59,986 nucleotides of DNA from contig NVVR01000017.1 in NCBI GenBank assembly GCA_002733415.1, forward strand, positions 1-59,986, written 5' to 3'. Source of the DNA: Kordia sp. (GTDB lineage: Bacteria; Bacteroidota; Bacteroidia; Flavobacteriales; Flavobacteriaceae). The translations under genes were made by a program, and so were the position numbers. Position 1 is the first letter of the stretch; each line of letters starts with the position of its first letter. Positions 26,880 to 36,734 of the stretch are shown in pieces. Under the pieces are notes generated by a model. It worked only from the letters and a program-made list of their open reading frames with translations. It was not told the origin of the DNA and did not search any database.

Positions 26880-27392
26880 TTAGTTTATTATTTCTGAAAT
26901 ATTGCTTATGATTTGTGGGACTTCATTACATTTAAATGATAGGTTAAAGTATAGATAATTGTCTTTTTTTTCAATTGATAGTGCGCCATCCTTGATTCGG
27001 TAATAGCCTGTTTCTCCTCTACAAAAACAGAGTCTACCAAATATTACTTTGGCTTTACTTAAATTTTTATTGTTTAATTCTAGCTGATTAATATTAGGGT
27101 CAATTTCTGCATAAATTATTTCTGAATAGTAGCCATCAACAGTATTGGCTATTTCATCACGTTTATATTCAAATTTTAAAACTGTTTTTTTACCTTCATT
27201 AAGTACCGGATACAAAGCTCCTATGCCATCGGTTTTTAATTCCAAAGATTTATTGTACATGACCTCAAAAGAACAGTTTCCATTTTCAGGGCATTTAGTA
27301 GCTGTTGTTTTTTTTGGAATAGACAGCACTTCTTTATTCGTATTACACGCTAAGAACTGTAATGATATGATGAGTAAGTATATAAATTTCAT
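26880..27392 (-). CDS. Putative lipoprotein of unknown function
   Basis: A 170-residue product with a lipoprotein signal peptide: a hydrophobic stretch ending in FLACN, with the lipid-modified Cys at residue 16. The mature part contains four further cysteines, in KCPENGNC and around LCFCRGETG, which could form disulfides in the periplasm. I recognise no named domain. It stands alone, between the sigma operon and the terminator of the metalloprotease gene. Confidence 0.75.
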   Translation of the reverse strand: MKFIYLLIISLQFLACNTNKEVLSIPKKTTATKCPENGNCSFEVMYNKSLELKTDGIGALYPVLNEGKKTVLKFEYKRDEIANTVDGYYSEIIYAEIDPNINQLELNNKNLSKAKVIFGRLCFCRGETGYYRIKDGALSIEKKDNYLYFNLSFKCNEVPQIISNISEIIN

Positions 27393-27410
27393 TTATATAA
27401 AGATATAAAA

Positions 27411-27444
27411 AAAGCACCTGATTATTATCTTAATCAGGTGCTTT
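27411..27444 (-). terminator. Rho-independent terminator of the metalloprotease gene
   Basis: The 14-base arms AAAGCACCTGATTA (27411-27424) and TAATCAGGTGCTTT (27431-27444) form a perfect stem with a six-base loop. On the minus strand it is followed by a run of seven T. It lies 38 bases after the stop of the 27483-29708 gene. Confidence 0.9.
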
Positions 27445-27482
27445 AAGTGTACAACCTTGTATACTTTAGGTTGAAATAAAAG

Positions 27483-29708
27483 TTATTTTATAATTATTTT
27501 TTTAGTTTGTTTTTTATTACCATTTTTAATACTAATAAAATACACACCAGATGCAACCCTACTATAATTTAAGGTTTCCTTAAATTTAAGTTTGTTATTT
27601 GAAAAAGTTTTTAGGTGTATTAAACGCCCTCTAAAATCAACAAGTTTAACTATAGTTCCCGTGTTATTCACTTTTGTGAATGAAAGGTTAACTAAGCCAT
27701 TAGAAGGAATTGGGTATAAATTTAGATTTCCGAAAGAAAACTCATTAACACCTAAAGTACTATTGATATTAAAATTGGTTGCGTTTACATTGTAAAAAAT
27801 ATTATTTACACCAATAACCATAATTCTTGCCTGAGTAGTATTTCCAACACCAGGAACTGTTATTGATTGAGAACCATCATTCGGTGTACTTGCAAGTAAA
27901 ACAGTAGGAAAAGTCAATCCACCATCTATTGATAATAGAATTTTTACGTTAGCGCAATTTACGGGAGCTACATTTGTACTAGCAACATTCCATGTAACTG
28001 TTTTTGTTTCTGCTCCATTCCAAGTAACGGCAGAATTTTGTGAACTTACAGTAAAAGGACCTGCAGTACCATTAACAGTAACAGTAGTATTTTCTCTAGC
28101 TGTTCTTCCTCCACCGGTATGATTATCTCTAACAGTTAACGCAAAGTTCATAGTTCTAGCTACAGATGGTATTACTTCCCATCCGTCTGTAGATGCTGTA
28201 TTTCCGGTTAAAACTCTAGAGAGTACTGGTAAATATCTATTTGGAGAGGCCACGGGGCTCAATGATCTAAAAGTAGGCCCTCCAGTATTAGTACTTACTG
28301 GAGGTTGTGTAGCAGTAGCAGTATCTGTCTGTTCCCAACAATAAGTTAATGAGTCACCATTATCAGTATCATTACCGTTTCCTTGTAACACTAAAGGAGT
28401 AGATTTTGGTACGGTATAATTTGGAATAGCTGAAATGGTAGGCGCAGCATTATTGGCACTAGTTTCAACATCACAAGAATTACCAGATATTACAGCTAAC
28501 ATTTCTGCAATACTAACAGCATGAAAATGAGCATCACTATTACTTTGTACATTTGGAGCACAAATTCCAGCATATCCCATAATAGTGGAAGCGCTTCCTG
28601 GTTCTACTGAAGTTCCAGGGTTACTGTTACAAGGGTTATTTTGTGTATGGTTAGCACCAAATTGGTGTCCCATTTCATGAGCTACATAATCAATATCGTA
28701 AGGGTCTCCCATTGGAGAACCCGACCCTGTAATTCCTTGAGCTTTACTTCCATTAACACAAGGAACTCCTAATGCAGCTAAACCACCACCACCTGTACTA
28801 AAAGTATGGCCTATATCATAGTTAGCACTACCGATATTGGCATCACAAACAGTTTGACTTTGATCTATCAACGTTCCCGCATTATTGTTATCTAAATTAT
28901 CTGTAGCAGCATTTAAAAAGATGATACTAGTATTATTAGCCACTATAACCATTCTAACAGCTACATCTTTTTCGTATACACCATTTACACGGGTCATAGT
29001 TGTATTCATAGCAGAAAGAATTGCTGCTTTTTTTACTGCATCAGTAGCAGAACCTGGGACACCTTGTTGGGTTAAATGAAATTGAGAGTATTCTCCAGTA
29101 CAAGCTAAAGCCAATTTATATGTCCTTAAATTACCATCGTTGGAAGCTAATAATTGATTTGCCGTTAAAGTTTTTTGATTAGGACCATTTGTATTGTCAA
29201 CTAAACAATTAAAAGAGTTTGCTAATTCGGGTAAACTAGTTTTAGTGTAAGCGATGTAATTTTGATTATCTTTAGTATACGGATCAATGAAAAACGTGCT
29301 GAAGTTTCCAGAACTAATCATTATATGTAATCCGTCTTTTGCTATACTAAACCTTGCTGATGCCGTAGGGTCATCAATTCCCTTTCCTATATAAGATTTT
29401 ATAGAAGGAAATTGTATAGCTAATTCAGGTGCTAAGTTCGAAGATTCAGTTACATTAAATTTTTGAAATGTATTGTTTGGAGTAGGTAAAACAATTGTTT
29501 TTTTGTTGCCAGAAGTAAGGTTTACTAGTTCTGATTTTAAATCGTTTAAATTTAATTGATAAAGATCATATACATTAGGTAATGACTTTCTTAGGGTTTT
29601 TTCGGACTTTTCAATAGATTTTTTGGAAGTCGTTTTCCATGGATTCGATTGCGAAAATGTTGTTAAGGATAAGCTTAACAGCAAAAAAAAAGGGATAATT
29701 TTTTTCAT
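27483..29708 (-). CDS. Secreted M12B/reprolysin-type zinc metalloprotease with T9SS signal
   Basis: A 741-residue exported protease. Signal peptide: residues 1-19 (ending TFSQ). A propeptide-like region follows to about 190. The metzincin catalytic motif HEMGHQFGANH is at about residues 342-352, with zinc-binding histidines and catalytic Glu. A downstream SASTIMGYAG supplies the Met-turn. Beta-sandwich domains (about 410-640) precede a C-terminal type A T9SS sorting domain (about 655-741, LNLYPIPSNGLVNL to the end). It is likely released or attached to the cell surface to digest proteins. It is monocistronic, with its own terminator at 27411-27444. Confidence 0.92.
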   Translation of the reverse strand: MKKIIPFFLLLSLSLTTFSQSNPWKTTSKKSIEKSEKTLRKSLPNVYDLYQLNLNDLKSELVNLTSGNKKTIVLPTPNNTFQKFNVTESSNLAPELAIQFPSIKSYIGKGIDDPTASARFSIAKDGLHIMISSGNFSTFFIDPYTKDNQNYIAYTKTSLPELANSFNCLVDNTNGPNQKTLTANQLLASNDGNLRTYKLALACTGEYSQFHLTQQGVPGSATDAVKKAAILSAMNTTMTRVNGVYEKDVAVRMVIVANNTSIIFLNAATDNLDNNNAGTLIDQSQTVCDANIGSANYDIGHTFSTGGGGLAALGVPCVNGSKAQGITGSGSPMGDPYDIDYVAHEMGHQFGANHTQNNPCNSNPGTSVEPGSASTIMGYAGICAPNVQSNSDAHFHAVSIAEMLAVISGNSCDVETSANNAAPTISAIPNYTVPKSTPLVLQGNGNDTDNGDSLTYCWEQTDTATATQPPVSTNTGGPTFRSLSPVASPNRYLPVLSRVLTGNTASTDGWEVIPSVARTMNFALTVRDNHTGGGRTARENTTVTVNGTAGPFTVSSQNSAVTWNGAETKTVTWNVASTNVAPVNCANVKILLSIDGGLTFPTVLLASTPNDGSQSITVPGVGNTTQARIMVIGVNNIFYNVNATNFNINSTLGVNEFSFGNLNLYPIPSNGLVNLSFTKVNNTGTIVKLVDFRGRLIHLKTFSNNKLKFKETLNYSRVASGVYFISIKNGNKKQTKKIIIK

Positions 29709-29909
29709 AAAAATAATTTAATGATTGTTAATAGTATATACGTTATATCTTATGAACAAGTTAAACATAGAATACCCTAATGTATTTGCTAGATTTTTTT
29801 ACGGTAATATGGAAAGCAAAATAGATATTACACAAAGTCATAGTGGTTTTTAAGTTATTGAAAACAGAGTTTTAGTATCCCGTAATACAGTTTTATACAC
29901 TAGGAATTG

Positions 29910-31085
29910 TTAGTTTGTAATATAGTTAACAGCTGAGTTAATGTGAATATCTTCACCGGAATTAATTTGCGCAGTTGTTGGTAATAGTAATTCATCAGGA
30001 GTTATACCAATACCTTCAAATGATTGAAAAGTGTTATTATATTTTATTTCTATATCATGAGTTGAGACACGTGTTTTCCATTTTCCACTACCATTAATTA
30101 AAATTAGAATATCACTCCCTGCATATATTCCAAAAGTTTTATCGCCTATAGATTTTACATGCGTTTGTGTTTTCATAGCAGCTGTAAAATATTCTGCTGC
30201 ACTTGCTGTTCCGTTAGCAGTTAATAAAGCCACTTTGTTAGTATATTGAAAGTTGCCAGAGCTTGTTATGTTATTGTCTTCCGGGAAAACACCAGCAATA
30301 TATCCACCTTCTGCACGAGCATCAGGATAACCTTCAAATTCCTCAGTAGCCCAATTCCCTAAAGAAAAAATAGTACTACCTGTTGTGGTCTTAATTCGTT
30401 GTTTGATTAATTCAATTGGAGTTGAATTTGTAAAAAAGCGTCCAGCCAAATAGTAAGCAAACGGACCTTGCCCTCCACCGTTTGTGCGTACATCTACTAT
30501 TATCCCTGATTTGTTTTGCAAAGTTGTTAAGGCTTCGTCTACAATAGCTTTAAAATTATTGAACTCGCTTTCATTTTCATTTATTGGCTCAAAGTTTTTA
30601 GCGTTGATATAACCAATGTTTGAATTTGCATTTAATGTTCCATAAGAAATATATGGATTGTTAGTACTACTAGCGGTAATGGTCACTTTACTTGGAGTAT
30701 TATTTTCAATCATTTCTTGAATGGTTTCATTAAAGGGAGGCTCATAATAAGCTTCTTGACTATTATTATAGACTACATCTGTATGACCATCTTTAATGAT
30801 AGTAGTCATAATGGTGGTAAATGTCCCCATTAATTGAGTGTCGGTAGTAGCACTCGTTATTTGCGGGTAATAGGTGTCGTAAACAGTTTGCCAATTAATG
30901 CTTTTCCTATGCATTAAAGGGTAATGTCTGTCATAAATATCCCAGAACTCTTGGAATACTTTTTGTTGTTCTGTAGTAGCTACTGTAATTGGGATACTTA
31001 TAGAGCCATTATCATCATTACTACAAGAAGTAGCTATGCTAATGGTTAAAAATAATAAGAGGATTGATTTTAAAATATTTTTCAT
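29910..31085 (-). CDS. S41-family peptidase lipoprotein
   Basis: A 391-residue lipoprotein: signal peptide with lipobox ATSC at about residues 18-21. The C-terminal-processing-peptidase fold is seen in IVDVRTNGGGQGPFAYYLAG (about 195-214) and ANGTASAAEYFTAAM (about 288-302). The Ser in the latter corresponds to the S41 nucleophile. The N-terminal part is a helical bundle; I see no clear PDZ domain. It probably cleaves peptides or proteins in the periplasm or at the outer membrane. The next gene downstream on this strand is more than 200 bases away. Confidence 0.88.
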   Translation of the reverse strand: MKNILKSILLLFLTISIATSCSNDDNGSISIPITVATTEQQKVFQEFWDIYDRHYPLMHRKSINWQTVYDTYYPQITSATTDTQLMGTFTTIMTTIIKDGHTDVVYNNSQEAYYEPPFNETIQEMIENNTPSKVTITASSTNNPYISYGTLNANSNIGYINAKNFEPINENESEFNNFKAIVDEALTTLQNKSGIIVDVRTNGGGQGPFAYYLAGRFFTNSTPIELIKQRIKTTTGSTIFSLGNWATEEFEGYPDARAEGGYIAGVFPEDNNITSSGNFQYTNKVALLTANGTASAAEYFTAAMKTQTHVKSIGDKTFGIYAGSDILILINGSGKWKTRVSTHDIEIKYNNTFQSFEGIGITPDELLLPTTAQINSGEDIHINSAVNYITN

Positions 31086-31125
31086 AATTTTTAATTTTTT
31101 TTATTCGATTATTTATATTTATTTT

Positions 31126-31149
31126 CACTTCGACAAGCTCAGTGTAACA
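31126..31149. repeat. Dispersed intergenic repeat (CTTCGACAAGCTCAGTGT)
   Basis: CACTTCGACAAGCTCAGTGT is the reverse-complement relative of the GAGCTTGTCGAAG word at 18787-18799. It occupies the gap between two minus-strand genes and is one of the very widespread flavobacterial intergenic words. Confidence 0.5.
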
Positions 31150-31152
31150 TCA

Positions 31153-32202
31153 TTAATTTACAGGAACGGGAGACCAACGCGGTTCATATATATTTACAGC
31201 AGTATTTAACTGCTCTCCTGTATTACTGTTTTTGGTAGTTTTAGCAATACCTCCTTTGCGGTTTTCATCGCCAATTTCAAATACCATGTAATTTCCACCA
31301 TTTGGAGAAAAGGAAGCACCTGAAACTTCGTTGTTAATACCAGTAATACTAATTTGTTTTATTGTAGTATCTGAGAAATCATAATACTCCAAACCAAGAA
31401 ATGAAATTTTACTGTTATCAATACTCCAAATTGGTTGGTCTTTATTTTCTGATAGTAACGTATTATTACTTCCATCAGCTTTAATAGTGTATGCGTGTGT
31501 GTGTGATACATCATCTTCATCATAACGCCAGGTTTTGGTATAGGCTAAAACAGGGTTATTAGCATCGTGATTCCAACTCAGTTCTTCATACCAAAACTGA
31601 TCGGTATTCGATGATGACTGAATAGCGGTTAAGTCACTCATTTCAATCTGATTTCCAGCAGTAATTTTACTTTCTACTGTATTCATAGCAACCGTATATA
31701 AATTGGCTGAAAATTGTGTTAGATTATCATTGTTATTACCAATGTTTGAGTTGCCTGTCATAACAGAAATAGCTAGGGTATTTCCATCTGGTGACACCCC
31801 TAAGCAACGAACATCCAATCCGAAATTAGTAAGCTTAGTGGCTATTTTGGTCTGTACATTTACGCGCCAAGCCTCCCAAGAAGTTTCGGAAGGTCCTTTA
31901 GCACTAGCATAGTATACATATATGGCATCTTGACTCCAAGATACATAACCAGAAATAGGGCTAGCATTTGCTAATTCTTCTACATTTGATCCATCGGGAT
32001 TCATCATATAAATTTTTTCGGTATCGCCAAAAGCAATTTTGTAACCAGATAAATCAGTTGAAATTTGTTGCGATAAAGTAGTGCTGTTAGTAGAGCCATT
32101 AACAGTATTATTTGTCCCATCTGGAGCATCATCTTTACTACAAGACGATAAAGGATTAATAACAATTAATGTTATTAAAAATATTTTAAATAATGGATTC
32201 AT
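31153..32202 (-). CDS. PD40/TolB-like beta-propeller lipoprotein
   Basis: From the ATG at 32202 the protein has 349 residues, with a lipoprotein signal (MNPLFKIFLITLIVINPLSSC). The rest consists of repeats of the WD40-like/PD40 type, for example KIYMMNPDGSNVEELANAS, VSPDGNTLAIS and FSPNGGNYMVFEIGD. These form blades of a propeller as in TolB. Such lipoproteins are common in Bacteroidota and are thought to bind ligands or proteins. The open frame starts 12 codons earlier, but those residues would precede the signal peptide. The substrate is unknown. Confidence 0.82.
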   Translation of the reverse strand: MNPLFKIFLITLIVINPLSSCSKDDAPDGTNNTVNGSTNSTTLSQQISTDLSGYKIAFGDTEKIYMMNPDGSNVEELANASPISGYVSWSQDAIYVYYASAKGPSETSWEAWRVNVQTKIATKLTNFGLDVRCLGVSPDGNTLAISVMTGNSNIGNNNDNLTQFSANLYTVAMNTVESKITAGNQIEMSDLTAIQSSSNTDQFWYEELSWNHDANNPVLAYTKTWRYDEDDVSHTHAYTIKADGSNNTLLSENKDQPIWSIDNSKISFLGLEYYDFSDTTIKQISITGINNEVSGASFSPNGGNYMVFEIGDENRKGGIAKTTKNSNTGEQLNTAVNIYEPRWSPVPVN

Positions 32203-32393
32203 GTTTTCGCTTTTATGATTAAAAAAAGCGCATACCAAATAGCCTTATGACTACTGAAGTATGCACTTAATATGCAGTTTGTTTTTGTTTATAATCCCAA
32301 GATCTTCTTCAGTGATGGATTATAAAAATGATTTTGTGGTTGCTGAGGTATTTCTTGTAGTAATACCCCACAATACTAAAAATAGTAAGCTAA

Positions 32394-33281
32394 TTATTGC
32401 ATATAAGTTCCATCAGGTAATACTGTAGGGAATTTATACTGCGGGTCAGTTAATAATCCATATACAACTGTATCAGTACTTTGTACTAAGGCATTAGTAT
32501 TTAAATCCCATTCTTGAGAAATTTCTCCTAAACGATTTGCTTGTGCACCTAAAATAGAACTCATAGACCAATACATATATTCAGTAGTCATACAATCATA
32601 AGTACAAGTAGCATCATCGTAAGTGTACCAAGCACCATTTGGATATGGATTAGGAATAGTAGTAAAGTTTCCTCCTCTAGCTATATCCATAGCATTACTT
32701 AAAGATGTTCCAGCTCCTTCACCAAAAACAGCAGGGTACGCACTAGCATAACCTGCATGAGTAATAATATGCCATACTTCTTCTAAAGCGGCATCAAATT
32801 GTCCTATATGACCGTTAGTGTGCCAAACAGGAATTGTTTCGTCATTTCCTAAATCTTGCCCTTCAGCATTATCAGGCATACTAACAGTGTTTTGATCGGA
32901 TTCTGATTTCCACATAAACATAAAAGCATTGTTTGCTAACATTGCATCTATAACTGCTTGATTATCGATAGTTCCATCCTCGTCATTATCTAAATATTGC
33001 GCCATTAAGTTTGCAGCATGTAATAGTTTAGAATCATCCACCGTTTCAACTGCATATATTGGTATGCCAAACACAATAACTTTTCTGTTTAAGCCAGTAA
33101 AATCAGCATCAGTATTTGCAACAATGGTAAAGTTGGGGTCTGTTCCTGGACTAATTACTCCAGTAGCGATAGTAGTAGTTGAAGGTGTAGGGGTTATTAC
33201 AGAATCATCTTTGGAACATGAGGCGCAGCTAAATAATGTTACTACCATTATTAAGCTTAATAGTTTAAAATAATTTTTCAT
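32394..33281 (-). CDS. Lipoprotein homologous to the secreted protein at 15.9-17.4 kb
   Basis: A 295-residue lipoprotein (signal peptide, then lipid-modified Cys in SCASCSKDD). The mature domain shares an ordered set of motifs with the protein at 15892-17406. Both have a helix with D(S/A)-A-N-L/I-M-x-x-Y-L, then AVI-x-x-M-x-x-N-x-A, then DAAxEExxH near residue 150, then a WY-containing region and a final YG/YA-x-PxxxxP block. I know no named family. The conserved EExxHxxxH-like cluster could bind a metal. The promoter region has the CCCTATG-N16-AGTCCGACTGCTTC element shared with the TonB receptor at 34.3-36.7 kb, which suggests co-regulation. Confidence 0.78.
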   Translation of the reverse strand: MKNYFKLLSLIMVVTLFSCASCSKDDSVITPTPSTTTIATGVISPGTDPNFTIVANTDADFTGLNRKVIVFGIPIYAVETVDDSKLLHAANLMAQYLDNDEDGTIDNQAVIDAMLANNAFMFMWKSESDQNTVSMPDNAEGQDLGNDETIPVWHTNGHIGQFDAALEEVWHIITHAGYASAYPAVFGEGAGTSLSNAMDIARGGNFTTIPNPYPNGAWYTYDDATCTYDCMTTEYMYWSMSSILGAQANRLGEISQEWDLNTNALVQSTDTVVYGLLTDPQYKFPTVLPDGTYMQ

Positions 33282-33331
33282 TTGAAATGGGTTTTAAAAG
33301 GTTATACATTTAAAGAAACGCCGAAAATGAA

Positions 33332-33372
33332 TTTCCCCTATGTTTTTTTGCTTTTTAGAGTCCGACTGCTTC
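33332..33372 (-). promoter_or_regulatory. Leader element copy B (TTTCCCCTATG-N16-AGTCCGACTGCTTC)
   Basis: Read on the plus strand: CCCTATG at 33336-33342, sixteen bases, then AGTCCGACTGCTTC at 33359-33372. The same two words with the same spacing occur at 36738-36774. Both lie about 50 bases upstream of a minus-strand start codon. It may be a promoter or operator, plausibly for the adjacent AraC-type regulator. Confidence 0.55.
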
Positions 33373-33396
33373 CAAATAGACTTCTTAAACGATGTT

Positions 33397-34266
33397 TTAC
33401 TCTATAACAGTACTCTTAGCTTCAACAGTAAAGTTTCCTAAAGCAATTGAATTGGCACTTATATTTGTGATATTACCTAGTAAATTAATTGGAGGAGAAG
33501 CAAATAATTGACTCGGATCTCCAGATTCATCTCCTTCAAACGCTTCTATTTGCAAACTCTGATTTAAGTAAAATTGATAAGAGCTAAAGTTGATATTACT
33601 AAACGAAACCCTCACTTCATCATATTCAAAATCAAACTCATCTTCCTCGTCTTCATCTTGATATTTAAATAAATCGATATCTACTGAGGCTTCAGAGTTT
33701 CCATTAAAAACCACGTCATTTGATAACGAAGAGTTGTTTGAAACGAACTGACCGTTAAAGTATAATTCAATATTAAACTTATAATAATTAGTGTCATTTG
33801 CTGGGTCATTGAAATTTATAGTTGCTATATCATCTGCACTAGCACTTGGTTCAATACTGATAATTGGTACAATAGGTTTTAGTAATTCTTCTTTTGAATT
33901 GAAAACAGTACCATCAGCTAATATTATTTCAATCCAATAAAAATGACCAATTACTGTATTTATGCTACTTGTTGAGGTATATACTCCATTAGTAATTGAA
34001 AAGCTATCGGTAACTAAACTAGTAGTTCCCATATTATTTTTAGTATACAATTGTACCATAGCATTGTTAATTGGGTTATGAGTTGCCGTACTATTTAAAG
34101 GTACTGATTGTTGAATGTTTATAACAACAGGAGTATTGTCAGTACTGATATTTCCATAAATTATCGTTGTTGGTTGATAGGGTACATCAACACTAATTTC
34201 CTTAGTACAGCTGTATAATACAAGTAATAAAACAGTTGATATAGTGGTTTTTATAGTATAAGTCAT
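33397..34266 (-). CDS. DUF4249-family lipoprotein
   Basis: From the ATG at 34266 the protein has 289 residues with a lipoprotein signal (VLLLVLYSC). DUF4249 proteins are beta-rich lipoproteins of Bacteroidota usually encoded right after a TonB-dependent receptor, as here; they probably form the surface-exposed partner that captures substrate. The longer open frame begins 16 codons upstream but would overlap the receptor gene by 44 bases and lack a proper signal peptide. With the chosen start the gap between the genes is four bases. An acidic Asp/Glu run lies near residue 210. The substrate is unknown. Confidence 0.87.
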   Translation of the reverse strand: MTYTIKTTISTVLLLVLYSCTKEISVDVPYQPTTIIYGNISTDNTPVVINIQQSVPLNSTATHNPINNAMVQLYTKNNMGTTSLVTDSFSITNGVYTSTSSINTVIGHFYWIEIILADGTVFNSKEELLKPIVPIISIEPSASADDIATINFNDPANDTNYYKFNIELYFNGQFVSNNSSLSNDVVFNGNSEASVDIDLFKYQDEDEEDEFDFEYDEVRVSFSNINFSSYQFYLNQSLQIEAFEGDESGDPSQLFASPPINLLGNITNISANSIALGNFTVEAKSTVIE

Positions 34267-34270
34267 GATA

Positions 34271-36688
34271 TTAAAATTTAAAATTATAGGTAATAAAAGG
34301 GATGGGAGCACCAATTACAGAATATTGAAAGGTTTTTAATTGGTTGTTTTTTAGTTTTGAATATACCGAAAAGGCATTTTTGTGCGAATAGACATTATAC
34401 ACTCCAAACACCCAATTCCCACTCCAGTTCCTAGTCGGTTTTTTTATTGGTGTATATGTAAATGAAAGGTCTAAACGATGTGTAGCTTTTAACCTGAAGG
34501 CATTTCTGTTAGAATAAGTAAAATGTTGATTTCCATTAGCTATAAACTTACCAGTAGCGTAAGTAGTTGGTCTACCAGTTTGATACGTGAAAAACCCACT
34601 AATACTCCACTTTTTATTTAAAGCATAATTAGTAGTAAGGTTAAACATGTGAGGTCTATCATAATTAGAAGGATAATATTCACCGTTATTGATGTTTTCA
34701 GATTTAAAATTAGTGATGGTTTTTCTTTTGGTTTCTGAATAGGTGTAATTTACATTCCCTGTAAGTTTACCTTTAGTTTTATAGGCTCCTAACTCAATAC
34801 CATAAGAATATCCATTTGCAGATAATAATTGTGTTTCAAGATTGTCGTTTAAAAATAAATCAGCTCCATTTTTATATTCTACTAAGTTTTTAAAATTTTT
34901 AGCATAACCTTCAACTGAAAAATTGTAATTGTTTTCAGGAGTATCATAAGCATATCCTACAGAAATTTGATTTACTTCTAATGGTTTTACATGATATCCC
35001 GCCGGTTTCCAAATATCAAAAGGAAGGGTAGCGTATGAATTAGAAATTAGATGTACGTACTGAAACATTCTATTGTACCCAAGTTTTATTGCTTTCCGAT
35101 TATTTAAGTCATATTTAAAAGAAATTCTTGGTTCAAAACCACTATAAGTTTTAGAAAACTGATTGCTTTTGTACTGTTTAGTTCCAGTAATACTACTTAC
35201 GGTTTGTGGAATGGTAGGGTCATAAAAAGAAACTTTATTAGCTCCTAAATTTCCGAACCAAGAGTATCTTACCCCAGCATTCATGGAAAATTTATTCCAT
35301 TTTTTATTATAAGATATATACGGAGCTAGTTCTAACCCTTTTTCAGTTTGGAATTTTACAGTATTAATCCCCTCAGTTTCATTTCCAGATATTTTAGCAG
35401 GAGTGAAACGATATAAGGTACTATTAAAACCGAATCGAATTTTAGTATCTGCGTTTTGATAGTAGGTAAAATCGGGTTTTATAATCCAGTTTTCTATGGA
35501 AGACTTCCATTTGAAATTACTTGCCGATCCTGCAGGACCTCCACCACTATTTTTAGATGATAATACATAATTGTATTGACTAAAAATACCAGAAACATTC
35601 ATGAACAATTTGTCAAAAAAAATATGATTCCAACGTAATGTTGTAGTTGCGTTTTTCCATCTAAAATCAATTTCTTCGGATGATTTTTTGGTTTGTGTGC
35701 TATTTGGATCATCACTTTCTACTTCATTCTCAAATTTTAACTTCATCACATCAGCGCCAAAATAACCAGAAACAAATAATTTGTTATTATCATTGATTTT
35801 CCATGATAATTTAGAATTCAAATCGTAAAAGTATACTTTGTTTTTTTTGAGTGATTTAAATAGCGGGAAAAATAAATCGAAATATGATCTACGTCCAGAA
35901 ACTAGAAAGCTAAGGTTATCTTTTTTTATTGGTCCTTCAAGAGTTAACCTTGAAAACAGCAGCCCAATACCACCTTCTCCTTTAAATTTTTTAGAATTCC
36001 CTTCTCGTTGCCTGATGTCTAAAACGGAAGATGCCCTTCCACCAAATCTGGCAGGAATCCCTCCTTTATAGAGTTGCATATCTTTTATAGCATCGGTATT
36101 AAAAATAGAGAAAAACCCCCAAACATGTGATGAATTATAAATAGGCGCCTCATCTAATAAAATTAAATTCTGATCAATATTTCCACCACGGACATTAAAA
36201 CCAGAAGCTCCTTCACCAACAGTACTTACACCTGGTTGCGTAAGTATAGCTCTAGTAACATCCGGCTCTCCTAGCAGTGCAGGTAACTGTTTGATGTCCT
36301 TTGGTTTTAAATTGATAGACCCAGCAATTACCTGCTTGGTTTGGCTTTTGGAAGTATTGTTGGTGGTGATAACAACTTCTTCTAGCTCATTGTCTGTAGC
36401 TGCCAATTCTAGGTTGATTTTCTGATTCGCTTGCAAGTCTATTTCTTGAATAACATCTTGATATCCTAAGTAAGAAATTACAATAGTGTGTTTTCCTTTT
36501 GGGAGTGTTAAGGAATAGAACCCGTATTCATTAGTTATGGCTCCTTTACCAGATTCTTTAGAGTAAATTGTAGCTCCAAGTAAGGTTTCTCCTGATGCTT
36601 GATCTCCAATCGTACCACTTATACTATGGTTTTGAGCAAATGAATGACCAAAAAGTAGTAGTAGGTAACTTAATAGTAGGTTTTTCAT
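34271..36688 (-). CDS. TonB-dependent outer-membrane receptor
   Basis: An 805-residue receptor from the ATG at 36688: a signal peptide ending HSFAQ, a carboxypeptidase-regulatory-like domain (about 20-110), a plug (about 130-235; GFNVRGGNIDQNLILLDEAP) and a 22-strand-type barrel ending in Phe. It lacks an STN domain, so unlike the receptor at 22.7 kb it should not signal through a FecR protein. It forms a transcription unit with the DUF4249 lipoprotein downstream. The AraC-type regulator gene ends just upstream, and the leader holds element copy A. The first 13 codons of the longer open frame are unlikely to be translated, since they precede the signal peptide. Confidence 0.92.
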   Translation of the reverse strand: MKNLLLSYLLLLFGHSFAQNHSISGTIGDQASGETLLGATIYSKESGKGAITNEYGFYSLTLPKGKHTIVISYLGYQDVIQEIDLQANQKINLELAATDNELEEVVITTNNTSKSQTKQVIAGSINLKPKDIKQLPALLGEPDVTRAILTQPGVSTVGEGASGFNVRGGNIDQNLILLDEAPIYNSSHVWGFFSIFNTDAIKDMQLYKGGIPARFGGRASSVLDIRQREGNSKKFKGEGGIGLLFSRLTLEGPIKKDNLSFLVSGRRSYFDLFFPLFKSLKKNKVYFYDLNSKLSWKINDNNKLFVSGYFGADVMKLKFENEVESDDPNSTQTKKSSEEIDFRWKNATTTLRWNHIFFDKLFMNVSGIFSQYNYVLSSKNSGGGPAGSASNFKWKSSIENWIIKPDFTYYQNADTKIRFGFNSTLYRFTPAKISGNETEGINTVKFQTEKGLELAPYISYNKKWNKFSMNAGVRYSWFGNLGANKVSFYDPTIPQTVSSITGTKQYKSNQFSKTYSGFEPRISFKYDLNNRKAIKLGYNRMFQYVHLISNSYATLPFDIWKPAGYHVKPLEVNQISVGYAYDTPENNYNFSVEGYAKNFKNLVEYKNGADLFLNDNLETQLLSANGYSYGIELGAYKTKGKLTGNVNYTYSETKRKTITNFKSENINNGEYYPSNYDRPHMFNLTTNYALNKKWSISGFFTYQTGRPTTYATGKFIANGNQHFTYSNRNAFRLKATHRLDLSFTYTPIKKPTRNWSGNWVFGVYNVYSHKNAFSVYSKLKNNQLKTFQYSVIGAPIPFITYNFKF

Positions 36689-36734
36689 AGGTTTGTTTTT
36701 ATTGTGTTTATATCTAAAACACATCAATAAGATC

